A DNA stretch of 64,000 bases from Lepturacanthus savala (taxonomy: Eukaryota > Chordata > Actinopteri > Scombriformes > Trichiuridae). The stretch spans positions 5,973,092 to 6,037,091 of the forward strand of contig CM060466.1 in assembly GCA_030544235.1 (NCBI GenBank), written 5' to 3'. Shown here in pieces: positions 33,102 through 42,960 of the stretch. The position numbers and the translations under genes are program-made. The notes under the pieces were generated by a model. It saw only the letters and a list, made by a program, of their open reading frames with translations, did no database searches and had not been told where the DNA came from. Position 1 is the stretch's first letter; the number at the start of each line of letters is the position of its first letter.

Positions 33102-33432
33102 TACAGGCCAAGAGTTTGGACACAGCTTCTCATTCAATGCGTTTTCTTTATTTTCATGACTATTTACATTGTAGATTCTCACTGACGGCATCAAAACTAT
33201 GAATGGACACATGTTTATGGTGTTATGTACTTGACAAAAAAAAGGTGAAATGACTGAAAACATGTTTTATATTCTAGTTTCTTCTAAATAGCCACCCTTT
33301 ACTCTGATTAATAAAGCGAGAAACCCCACTAATTAACCCTGATGAGGGACACCTATGAAGTAAAAACCATTTCAGGTGACTAGAAGGTGTGAAGGTGTGA
33401 GAAGGTGTGTCCCAACCTTTGACCTGTACTGT
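33102..33432. mobile_element. Tc1/mariner-like MITE
   Basis: The left end reads TACAGGCCAAGAGTTTGGAC and the right end, inverted, reads TACAGTACAGGTCAAAGGTT then GGGACACACCTTCTC. Such ends with flanking TA are typical of teleost Tc1-like non-autonomous elements. It is about 330 bp with no transposase frame. Confidence 0.6.
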
Positions 33433-33685
33433 ACATGCATGTTCTACTATTATTCTATGTCTAGAAAGAGATATCCGCTCCTTTTCCCTCCCCCAGAATC
33501 TATTAAAATGCAGATTTGGCTCCGAACTAGTTGTGATGTCACAAATCCAGCCCCCTTTTTTTTCCCAATGAGCGCAGAGAAACTTTACTCTAGCAGATGA
33601 ATGTGAAAACAGCATTAATGTCAAACACTGCACATGCATCATTCTGCACAATGAAGCTCAAACAGAAGAAAATTAAATTATTGTG

Positions 33686-33687
<2 letters not shown>

Positions 33688-33745
<58 letters not shown>
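33688..33745. repeat. (TA)n microsatellite
   Basis: About 29 TA units lie in adcy9 intron 5. Confidence 0.95.
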
Positions 33746-33750
<5 letters not shown>

Positions 33751-34105
33751 ACACTCATTATTTTGTGCATTCTTGAAATTATTCAATTACAAGATAAATA
33801 TAGTATGTATGTGCTGATATGTAATAAAACACTAAATAAAAACTAAATGAACTGTTTACCAGATATGACCTTATCCACCTATAATTTAGAAGTAGAATAC
33901 AACTTTATCTGCTTATGTTGATATATACCTACATTTAAACAGTGAAAGTGAAAAATATATTAAAATAGAAAAAAAATGAAAATGTGAAACTATAATGATC
34001 CTGTAAGTTGAACTGAGAGGAGTCTGTTTTTTCCTGTAGTAACACTGGTGTAACAGCAGGGGGATGTGAAACTGTGAGGTTAATGCAGGCCAACTGGAAC
34101 AGGTC

Positions 34106-34198
34106 CTGTGTGTGTGTGTGTGTGTGCGCGTGCGTGCATGCTTGCGTGTGTGTGCGTGCATGCTTGCGCGCGTGTGTGTGTGTGTTCGTGCATGCACG
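34106..34198. repeat. Alternating TG/CG/CA tract (complex microsatellite)
   Basis: About 90 bp of mostly alternating purine-pyrimidine sequence mixes TG, CG and CATGC motifs, and a second CA array follows at 34290-34331. Open frames rich in Cys/Val or Thr/His across it are artefacts. Confidence 0.9.
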
Positions 34199-34531
34199 CT
34201 GCCACTAATGTGGCATCAAATTTAGGAAATGGGGAATACAGGGAAAAAGTTGTGGCAACTTCTCTCCCCATTCACTCACCAATACCCATAACACACACAC
34301 ACTCACACACACACACACACACACACACACAGTCCAGAGCTCCTCGATGCATTATAACAATAGTGTTTGCCTGTGATCCATGACTGTCAACCCACAATTT
34401 CCTTGGGATGTTTTTCACATGTAAGACTTTTCCTATCCACGTATTTGACAAATCTCCTCATAAGGCAAGGAAAATTAGCTGGCTAATCAAAAGTAATTAG
34501 AATGTTCTTGAAGGTATAATCACACAGAAGT

Positions 34532-34534
<3 letters not shown>

Positions 34535-34565
<31 letters not shown>
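34535..34565. repeat. (TG)n abutting the adcy9 exon 5 donor
   Basis: The TG run reaches to within a few bases of the exon 5 splice donor. In the transcript it is a CA repeat starting at about intron position +3. Confidence 0.95.
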
Positions 34566-34567
<2 letters not shown>

Positions 34568-34670
34568 CTCCTCCTTGTAGCTGCTGCGATAGGCTTTTTC
34601 CAGAGGTCTCTCTAGGAAGTTGAGGCTGAGCTTGTTGATGGGCGGCTTGAAGAAGTAGTCCTTCATCAGA
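34568..34670 (-). CDS. adcy9: Adenylate cyclase type 9, coding exon 5: linker before TM7
   Basis: Acceptor TGCTTCCACAG is followed by one base completing Ser, then LMKDYFFKPPINKLSLNFLE and RPLEKAYRSSYKEE. It is nearly identical in pattern to mammalian AC9 (LMKDYFFKPPIN-xSLNF). The 103-nt exon ends in phase 0 at GAG|GTACACAC. It encodes the cytosolic segment joining C1b to the second membrane domain. Confidence 0.95.
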
Positions 34671-35746
34671 CTGTGGAAGCACAGACATGTTTAGATTTTA
34701 TTTTTAGATTCCTCAACGCTGTCACCTCAGCAAGGAAAGTTGTCAAACTGTTGCATAAGAATGAGTGCGCAGCTACACTGCTGCGGCCTCTTTACGAGGA
34801 ATTTGTTTGTCTCTGTGCTCATATACTGAATGTTTCCTCCTTTCCTCGTCAGGTCAACTCAGTTTTATTTGTGAAGCCCAAAATCACAAGTCACACATTT
34901 GCCTTAACGCGCCTCAACAGTTTGGCGAAATGAAACAGTCAAAAACGTATTAAAATACAGTTCTAAGAAGAATTAAAGTGCACATTTTGTGTTTATTTCC
35001 ATTTGCGTCTTACAGAAATCACAAATGGCCAAATGGCGTAATTGAAAAACAATGATAAATGTTAAATATATAATCCACCTAGAATATACAACTAGATGAA
35101 ATCATGTGTTTTTCAGTTTTGAAAATCCCCATTAAGAGTGTTCAACTATCTGGTGCCAGGTTTTTAGGGTTATACCGCATGATATATTTGTCACTGACCC
35201 TTATACAACAGAAACACAACCTCCCTGTTTCTTAGACCCTTCCATCATACAAGGAAAAACTCCCTAAAAAACCTTTAACACAGGAAAAAAAGAGCAAGAA
35301 ACCTCAGGACAGGTGCACAGAATGGATACAATAAGATAAATGCATGGATTCCTGGTGACCCTCCAACAACCGAAGGCTCCTATGACCTTGATGCATATTA
35401 TTCACACAACTCAGGTGTGTCAAACTCAAGGCCCGTGGGCCAAATCCAGGCCGGGACCTGATTTTTCTGTGGCGCCTCAAGAGCTTGCACAGAAATGCAC
35501 GATTTACTGACGGGAAAGCGAATAAAAGTTTAACCTTAACAGAGACGAGCTGATCACGTCTTCTTTGTCCGACGTCACGGTGCGTTCAAGTGCACCTCGT
35601 TAACTCTGAAATCTGAAATCTTAACTCTGATAGTATAAGTTTTGTCTAATAACAACTAGAATTTCTACATTGGAATATTTTATAAATTCTATTAAAAAAC
35701 AATTATTAGTTACAATTTTTCATAAATGCCACCTTCAACACCTCAC
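34671..35746 (-). other. adcy9: adcy9 intron 4
   Basis: The intron contains a dispersed repeat (family D) at about 35414-35620 and otherwise AT-rich unique-looking sequence. Its donor is ACAG|GTGAGG. Confidence 0.85.
35414..35620 (+). repeat. Dispersed repeat family D, copy 1 (hAT-like)
   Basis: The copy begins GTGTCAAACTCAAGGCCCGT and recurs at about 54405-54575 with the same order of motifs (GGCCAAAT, TTTTCTGTGGC, TCACGT, CGTTAACTC). It resembles vertebrate hAT-derived repeats that begin with the same words. It is non-coding. Confidence 0.55.
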
Positions 35747-36021
35747 CTGTCCTCCCTGATGACGTCCACAAAGTGGGCGTCGCTCTTCTCTCGGAAGTTT
35801 TTGGCTCGCAGCTGGATGAGGGCGGAGTGGTCCATGCCGGTGCCCGCCGCCCCGGGGCCGCCGGCCATGCCCAGGCTGGTGCCGGTCCCCGTGCTGGTGC
35901 TGGTCTTCTTCTCTTTCTCCTGGAGCATGTCGCACAGGGAGCTCTGGCTGGCCCGCACCGGGTCCTCCAGCGGCGGACTCAGGAGGCCGTTGGCCGCCCT
36001 GGGGCTGTGACCTGGGATGAA
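35747..36021 (-). CDS. adcy9: Adenylate cyclase type 9, coding exon 4: C1b regulatory region
   Basis: Acceptor TTCTCCTCCAG opens a frame reading FIPGHSPRAANGLLSPPLED, SQSSLCDMLQEKEKKTSTST, a Gly/Thr-rich insert, then ALIQLRAKNFREKSDAHFVD and VIRED. NGLLSPP, SLC-xLQEK and REK-DAHFVDVI-ED are AC9 C1b landmarks. The 275-nt exon ends in phase 2 at ACAG|GTGAGG. The Thr/Gly stretch (GTGTSLGMAGGPGAAGTG) is longer than in the human protein. Confidence 0.93.
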
Positions 36022-37321
36022 CTGGAGGAGAAAAAAAAGGGGAGAGACACGGGTCGTCATTAACCCTCCTGGTATGTTCATTTCCCAGGAACAGCAATGG
36101 TCGAAAAGATGTCCAAAAAAAAAAAATTCTAATAAGCGTCGTCGGTAGTAACTCCATTACCGACTATTCTATCAGTATTTAGTAGAATGGTGTTCCTGAC
36201 CTCTAACAGGTCGTGGTTTAATTAAGATAAGTCACTTGTTTTTTGTAAAAAAACATTGAAATATAACATATAAATTTAGTTTGTTTTATTTTGTGTGTAA
36301 TATGTCTCAAAGTTGAAATATTCTGACATTTTGACATTGTTTTACCTCCAGTTTGATGCTGCAAACTGACCTGATCAGTATCTATGTGACATAAACATGC
36401 AGGGATATATGAGATGAAACATTTTCATTTTATACGTTGATTACAATAATTAAGGTGAAGATGAAGAAGTTTCAAATCTTCAAACTTTAAAACAGGTCAA
36501 TTTGACTCATAACATAAGAGGAGGGTTAATTAGGTGAGGTATTTAGTATTAGTCTTAGTCGACTAAATTCTGTATTTTAGTCTACTTTTAGTCAATAGTA
36601 ATGTTAATCCAAACAAATCATGTCATCTTTGTTGCACACGGACATGTTTTGAAGTGACACCACCAGAATTAGCGGACCGAGCTAAATGTTTAACAAAGTG
36701 TGTAACCCAGCAGGATAAAACAGTAGCAGAGAGTAGCTTCTTGTGATGATGAAGTAACAGACATCGACGCATTTAGTGCCGACAGCACTGGTGGATGCTC
36801 CTCACTCAGACAAGAAAGGAACATTTTATTAAGTTTTTATTTAATAAAGTAGATTTCGTCTTGTTTTTTCTTGTCAAATAAAAAATACACGTCGGTTTCG
36901 TCAAGGACGGTGACTTTGTCTCGTTTTCATCATGGAAAAAAAATCATCGTTAACGAATATATTTCGTCTCATCTGACGAAATTAACACCTCTATGGGAAT
37001 CATAGTGTTGTAACGCTTCAGTCATTGGTTTCTATGCAGAATTAACGTGACAATTATGGTCTCTGAGTTGTTTCCTATCGATTGACACCATGCACGAGCC
37101 AAATCGAAGCATGAGATTTGGAGGTAGCAGCTAGAAAACCGATAAGGACCGACTATCAGACAGCCAATCTGGCAGCCAATAGCCAGGGCTTTAGAACACC
37201 ATGTGACATGCGGGAACTCTGCTGCTTACAACTTGGGGATACCAATTTCACAAATGAAGCAGAAAAAGCTTCTTAAGAGGTTAAACACGCCGATGCTGTT
37301 GCATGCGTAATTGCTTCGTAC
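36022..37321 (-). other. adcy9: adcy9 intron 3
   Basis: The donor is AAG|GTACGA. The intron contains a fairly well preserved family C repeat at about 36530-36990. The rest is AT-rich and without recognised coding content. Confidence 0.85.
36530..36990 (+). repeat. Dispersed repeat family C, copy 2
   Basis: The repeat starts near TTAGTCTTAGTCGACTAAAT and ends near CATCTGACGAAATTAACACC, with imperfectly inverted ends. The interior words (TTTTGAAGTGACACCACCAG, AACAGTAGCAGAGAGTAGC) recur at about 39830-40700. It is non-coding and probably a non-autonomous DNA transposon. Confidence 0.55.
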
Positions 37322-37426
37322 CTTGGCGCCGCTCGTCTTGTGCTCTTCCTGGCAGCCGTTCAGAACGGCCACCTCGTCCTGCTCTGCCCCGGCAGACAGG
37401 ACCACGGTACGGGGCACGCAGGGAGG
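37322..37426 (-). CDS. adcy9: Adenylate cyclase type 9, coding exon 3: C1b region
   Basis: Acceptor TGTATCCAG is followed by 35 codons reading PPCVPRTVVLSAGAEQDEVA and VLNGCQEEHKTSGAK. NGCQ-EHK matches AC9 C1b. Both borders are phase 0. The donor is AAG|GTACGA. The variable part upstream of NGCQ has little similarity to the human sequence, as expected for this disordered regulatory segment. Confidence 0.88.
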
Positions 37427-38276
37427 CTGGATACAGAAGAAGACGTCACACAGAAGCGGTTTGAGATACAACACAATCACATTACAGCGGTGGTTCTCAA
37501 AAGTGGGGTCCAGGGACTCTCAGTGGTCCTTGACGGGTGCCGGGGGGGATCCCCAGAATAAAGGGGAATCATTCATTTTCACTGGAATTCCCACAACTCC
37601 CATAACTACACAGTGACAGAATGTAGGAAATAAACTAAATAAATGATTTAATTTACCATCAACATGTTTATTTCCTAATATTTTCCCTTTGCACATAATT
37701 TCAAATTGTATTTTTCATATTCCATATTTCTATATTTTATATATTGAGGTTGAAATGCAGAGATAAATATATTTGGGGAAATAAACAGGAGGGGTTTTTA
37801 CATGAATACATTTAAAAATGATTGTATTAATAAATTAAAAAGAAAATCTAATTAATGGGGCGTTTACTTACTAAGGGAAGATAATAAACAAATAAATACA
37901 TTTAATTAATTATTAAATGGAACATTTAATAAATATTATTATTTATTGGCATATTGATTGATGTTTTTGATCATGGCAGTTTCAGCCCATAATTTTAGCC
38001 ATTTTCTGTTAAGATAAGAGAAGATAAGATAAATAATTTCTCCTGAAGTGGACAACAGCAGTAGAGGCAGCACAAGTGGCACGCAAGAAAAAAATTACTG
38101 TACACACTCTATAGAAAAGTACAATATAAATATGTTATAATACAATATAATATAAGATAGATACGCTTTTTATGTGATTTTTCTTTTGCACAGAAGCAGC
38201 AATATTGATTTTTTCAATGTCCGTGGTCTTTTTTTTGTGTGAGTTTAAGGGAACTTGACGTGAACCACTGACTCAC
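37427..38276 (-). other. adcy9: adcy9 intron 2
   Basis: The intron contains a hAT-like repeat beginning at about 37483 and AT-rich sequence. The donor is GGG|GTGAGT. Confidence 0.85.
37483..37700 (+). mobile_element. hAT-like element, partial
   Basis: The segment begins CAGCGGTGGTTCTCAAAAGT with GGGGTCCAGGGACT following, the same family as the inverted fragment at 4575-4660. It is followed by AT-rich interior sequence, and the far end is not resolved. Confidence 0.5.
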
Positions 38277-38476
38277 CCCACTCCTGTCCGGTGGCTGATG
38301 GGGCAGCATGGGCTCGGCGGCCTGCGCCCCCCCAGGGATGAGGTCTGGGGCGTGGGGCTGAGGACAGGAGGCCAGGCCGATCCCCGCGAAGTCCCCGCCC
38401 GGCAGCCCCAGCTGAGAACAGCCACACTGCACGTCGTGCTCCCACTTCCTCCCCGAGATCAGGTAGGTTCTCAAAC
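38277..38476 (-). CDS. adcy9: Adenylate cyclase type 9, coding exon 2: end of C1a and start of C1b
   Basis: Acceptor GTCTCCTCAG leads two bases that complete the Gly split by intron 1, giving LKGLRTYLISGRKWEHDV and then QCGCSQLGLPGGDFAGIGLA. LKG-TYLISG is the conserved final strand of the C1 cyclase fold in AC9. The remainder is Pro/Gly-rich C1b with little conservation. The 200-nt exon ends in phase 0 at GGG|GTGAGT. Confidence 0.93.
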
Positions 38477-38755
38477 CTGAGGAGACGCACCAACAGAAAA
38501 ATGTGTAGAACTCATCAGCACTCAACGGGGAAAAGAACTGCACCACCCGTTAGCCTCATAGAATAATTACACAAGTCATACTTCAATGTTTTTGGAAAAA
38601 CATTGGTATTTTTTTTACTGATATTTTAACAGTACGTTCAAGCAGATGTGTGAACAAATATGCAAAAAGAAATCAACCGATCATCATTTGTCTAACAAAT
38701 AAATGACTAGAATTGTGCCTTGACTTAGGCTTTTTTTTGTCATACTTTGAAGTAA

Positions 38756-39092
38756 GTTGCCTCACAGCAAGAAGGTCACAGGTTCAAGACCTCCTTGGTC
38801 CTGGGTCTGGGACCTTTCTGTGTGGAGTTTGCATGTTCTCCCCGTGTCTGTGTGGGTTTTCACCAGGTACTCCGGCTTCCTCCCACAGTCCAAAAACATG
38901 CTGAGGTTAATTGGAGACTCTAAATTGCCCGTAGGTGTGAGTGTGTGAGTGAATGGTGTGTGTGCCCCACGATTGGCTGGAGACCATCTGGGGTGTATCC
39001 CTGCCTCTCGCCGTAACGCGCTGGGATTGGCTCCAGCAGACCATGTGACCCTAATGAGGAATAAGCAGATATAGAAAATGACTGACTGACTG
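38756..39092 (+). mobile_element. tRNA-derived SINE, copy 3 (5'-truncated)
   Basis: The copy starts within the tRNA-like head (GTTGCCTCACAGCAAGAAGG), keeps a perfect B box (38781-38791) and the full body, and ends in (ACTG)n. A 12-bp target-site duplication ACTTTGAAGTAA lies at 38744-38755 and 39093-39104. 5' truncation plus the duplication fit target-primed reverse transcription. Sequence identity to copy 1 is visibly very high. Confidence 0.85.
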
Positions 39093-39829
39093 ACTTTGAA
39101 GTAAAAAGTAATAGACAGTTCCCTTTGATTGACTGAAAATACATTTAGTGTCTAAAAAATTGAAGAAATAAAGCCGCTTCTTCCTCTCTGCCGTTTTGCT
39201 TGTATTAAAACTGCCTATAAGTCAAATGAAAAACTTAGACAGATAGAGTTTATGGATTCTAATAAGTGCTGTGATTGGCTAATGACGTAGAGGCAGAAAG
39301 ACAGAATGATGCAGCAGTGGTAGGAGAGAAAAACTAGCCAATTATGCTATGAGGCTAATGATATTTAAGTCAAATACCAAGTACAAATACAGAACGACTG
39401 CTGGTTAAGCTTCAAAGATGTTAAATTAAGCTTGTGTCTATTCTGTGTTGTTGATCAGACTGAATCTAACATTAAAACCTTGGGTTCCAATAATCCAATA
39501 ATGATATTTTGTGAAATCCCAGCCATGAAAACGCAGAAAGACTCTTCAGCCACACACACACGCACGCACGATAAGCAGGTAGCAATGCAATACCGGCTGT
39601 TTCACCAGCTCTGTTTGCACATCAACCAGGAATATGGCCATGTTCACGCTGCTGTGGGGCCAACAAGGAAATACACAAACAGTGGATTAGCGCGGTGGCA
39701 CACAGCCAGCTGCTATCAGCCTGTACAAACACACAGTAACCTGCTCTCCAGCCTCGCTGTTCAAAGAGCTAAAGGTGATGAACTCGTTAGCACCGTGACG
39801 GTTGGAGGAGTAACTCGATGCTGTGGCCC

Positions 39830-40700
39830 TGGCAATTTTTTTGGGCCGTTTTTCAATTTAGTTTTAGTCGTAATTCAGTCGACCTGTATTCTTTGTCGTT
39901 TGGTCACATTTTAGCCATCGAAAAGTCCTGGAATTTCAGGATAATGCAAAGTATTTTAGGCTAGTTTTTGTCAAAAGTCTTTCTTTAGCCAGGTTTATAT
40001 TAAAGTTAATCAAAACTAATCCAGACAGGTATTGGTATTAATAGGAATTACTGTTAGGAACCTTTATTTAGTTCAGTATGACACACGGACAGGTTTTGAA
40101 GTGACACCACTGGAGTTACCGGACCGAGCTGAATGTTCCCTACATGCTAACAGTTTAATAAAGTGTGTAACCAAACAGGTTAACTCGGTTTGTGCGTGTG
40201 CATTTTGGATTATTACCGTAATTACATGACGGTTTTCTCTATCTGCGAAATTCAAACGGTTTCCGAAAGCTGAGACATTGCGCTTTGCAGCAAATTTAGT
40301 GTCATTACAGCCCGCGAATCAGCTCCTTCGTTCACAGCGAGTACAGAGGTGACAGAGCGGAGAACGAGCAGTACAAGAGTGTTGAAAGAGACGGATTATT
40401 AATTATTATTGTAAATATTTAAGCATCGGTCTTAAAGGGTTAAAACAGTAGCAGAGAGTAGCTTTTTTGTGATGAAGTAACAGACGTCGCCGCATTTAGT
40501 GCCGACGCCACTGATGGATGCTACACACACACACACATACCTCCCCCTTACAGCAGCACTGGAGGAGAAATACAAGTGAATTGCATCCAGTGAAGGGACT
40601 TATAATTTATTATAATTGATTATAATTTATTTATTATTTTAATTTATTTGACGAATATATTTCATTGAGTCTCGTCTGATTAAATTAACACTAAACCAGA
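39830..40700 (+). repeat. Dispersed repeat family C, copy 3 (interrupted)
   Basis: The copy begins near TTTAGTTTTAGTCGTAATTC and ends near CTCGTCTGATTAAATTAACA. It shares CGGACAGGTTTTGAAGTGAC and ACAGTAGCAGAGAGTAGCTT with the copy at 36530-36990. The extra length suggests an insertion or a longer progenitor. Confidence 0.5.
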
Positions 40701-41384
40701 CCTGGTCCATTTTGGATTCTTCATGGGCTTCCTGCCTCTAAATATCATTTTAATGTTTTCCATGCTATTTCGTGGCGTCTCAGCACCGAATGAAGCCGAT
40801 TTTCATCTCATCCGCGTTTTTGCAGCAACTTTAATGCCTTAGAGCTTCTTAATTGGCCACATTATAGATTATTAATGTATGATATTTAATGCGAGGGGTT
40901 CTAAAACTTTTTCAGAGACTTCATTTCTTCCTGGGACCAAAACTTAGAGAAACGCATCATGAATTCCCCCTAACATCTACAAACCATGATATTAATATGA
41001 TATAAAAGTGTATGAAATGTGTTTAAATGTACGTTGTAAATTGGTTAAATCGCCTTGTTAAATTACCTTTAATTGGTTAAATAAAAGGTTAAATGTTTAA
41101 GAATTTAAACCGGCAACTCAATAAAACAGGCCCCCTCGACTGGAGCGACATACATAGGAACTATTTTAGAATAGATTTTACATATTATAAATATATAATA
41201 AACATTCATATTATAATCCCATCCACTCGGTGCCACAGTTTGTCTTTAAAACTGATTAATAATAATAAGTTGTTTAAATTGTTATTATTTAAAGTTTTTT
41301 TTTTCCTGATTTGGCTCAGTTTGATGTTTTAAACAGTGGTTTTTAGATTTTTAGATTTTTTTTTCAATATTCTAACTATATTTG

Positions 41385-41555
41385 CTCTGTCACAGCGACA
41401 TAAATTGATTCTGACTCCTCTGTAGTCCCCTCACATGTTGTAGATTTATTGTGATACCAGGTTTAAGTACAATAACCTTTGTAGTTATAGAGATATTCTA
41501 TATTTACTGTAGCAGGAAAACTGAAATAAATAGGCCCGGGGCTTAAGTGGTTAAG
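41385..41555 (-). repeat. Dispersed repeat family B, copy 3 (inverted, short)
   Basis: The minus strand reads TTAACCACTTAAGCCCCGGG, then AGAATATCTCTATAACTACA and CATGTGAGGGGACTACAGAG, matching copies 1 and 2. Confidence 0.55.
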
Positions 41556-42148
41556 AATTTTCCGCGTTTTCTTTTATATTTAGTCTGGAAATGATCTGGA
41601 GGGATTGAACTCAAGAGGCTGGATAAGATGCATTTAATGATACATTAATATAAAATGACTCATAAATTAAAAAGACCAAATAAAGCAAAAAAAAAAAGTC
41701 CCTTTGATGCGTGAAAAATAGTTTTTAAGTAAATAGAACAAGCGTTAAAACATCCTTCGGTTCCATCATAGTTCAAAGTTAATAGCTTTAAACTATGATC
41801 TCCTCAAGAGGAAAAACAGAACAATTCAAGATTTATACAATAAAAGTCTATATCCAGCAAATACCATCCTGAGCGGGTCTGTGCACGACTATGGAGCCGT
41901 GCACAGGTTTCTCCTGCTCCACAGGTTATCAGCAGCCACCAAACGTGCAGTAAATCATGACACTCTTGCAGATTTCCTTTTATCTTTATTAGATATTTCC
42001 ATATTCAGTAAACTGGCGAACAATGGCCGCCTTAAAAAAACTCAAACGATTATGACACGGGTGTGTCTGCTGTAATCTGCACGTATAAAAATAACCTCCA
42101 GTGGTTTGGTTTGATCCCTTTGTCAAACAGGTGATAAAGGCCATTTAT

Positions 42149-42150
<2 letters not shown>

Positions 42151-42207
<57 letters not shown>
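42151..42207. repeat. (CA)n microsatellite, 57 bp
   Basis: An uninterrupted CA array lies in adcy9 intron 1. A second, 33-bp array is at 42355-42387. Confidence 0.95.
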
Positions 42208-42210
<3 letters not shown>

Positions 42211-42346
42211 TGTCCTCAGCCTTTAATTCGCTCTTGGGCAAGAGTTGTGTTGTCTGTCAGATTCTTAATGAATGTTAACAGGATCCTTCTGTACACCAAG
42301 CGAAGCATTTTGCTCACACTGTCTGTCTTTGTGTGTGTATATGGCA

Positions 42347-42389
<43 letters not shown>

Positions 42390-42618
42390 AGAAGGTCACT
42401 AGACAGGGAAAAGAGGTCAATTTGTGGTGAGGAACAGCATGGTCGAGTGAGCTTTTTTTTGCATTGCCAGCACTTCTTCTAATCTTTCAATCAAAGCTTA
42501 AGTCCAATGAGAGATGCAGGAAATGCATTGTATTATCTGACAGTGAAAATAATTGAGAATCAATAGATTCATTATAGTTTTTACTTAAACTGTCTACTAG
42601 TGCATTATAATATATGAG

Positions 42619-42960
42619 CAGTGGTGGAATGTAAAAGTATTTGTTGCTATACTTATGTCATTTTTTAATATCTGTACTTTACATTAATAAAAACAGTAAT
42701 AAATGCATACTTTTACTTTTACTCCACTATGTTTTGTGGCAATTATCTGTACTTTCGCCTCCTTAAATTCCAGAAATTGACGTCGTTACTTATTAAAGTG
42801 TAGCTTGATACCTGCATAAAAGATCCTTCTATATGATGTAATCACATTTTCCTGCACTTCCCTTTTTTTCTTTTATTTCTCAATAAGAATTTCTTGTTTT
42901 TTAATACGTCCAAACACAAAAAAAAATGTACTCATTTGTTCAAAAGGTCTGGTGTCAGGT
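42619..42960. mobile_element. hAT-type MITE, second copy (partial)
   Basis: The copy starts CAGTGGTGGAATGTAAAAGT and continues with TACTTTTACTTTTACTCCAC, related to the element at 14723-15244. The right terminus is not resolved. Confidence 0.5.

Larger units (their letters stand above)
33041..34567 (-). other. adcy9: adcy9 intron 5
   Basis: The intron starts GTACACAC and runs at once into a CA array (plus-strand TG, 34535-34565). It also contains an alternating purine-pyrimidine tract at 34106-34198, a CA array at 34290-34331, an (AT)n array at 33688-33745, and a Tc1-like MITE at 33102-33432. No coding similarity is seen. Confidence 0.88.

Noticed and set aside
39432..39914. A 160-residue plus-strand open frame in adcy9 intron 1
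   Set aside because: It crosses a CA-rich stretch and the start of a dispersed repeat. It has no recognisable domain and no splice-supported context.
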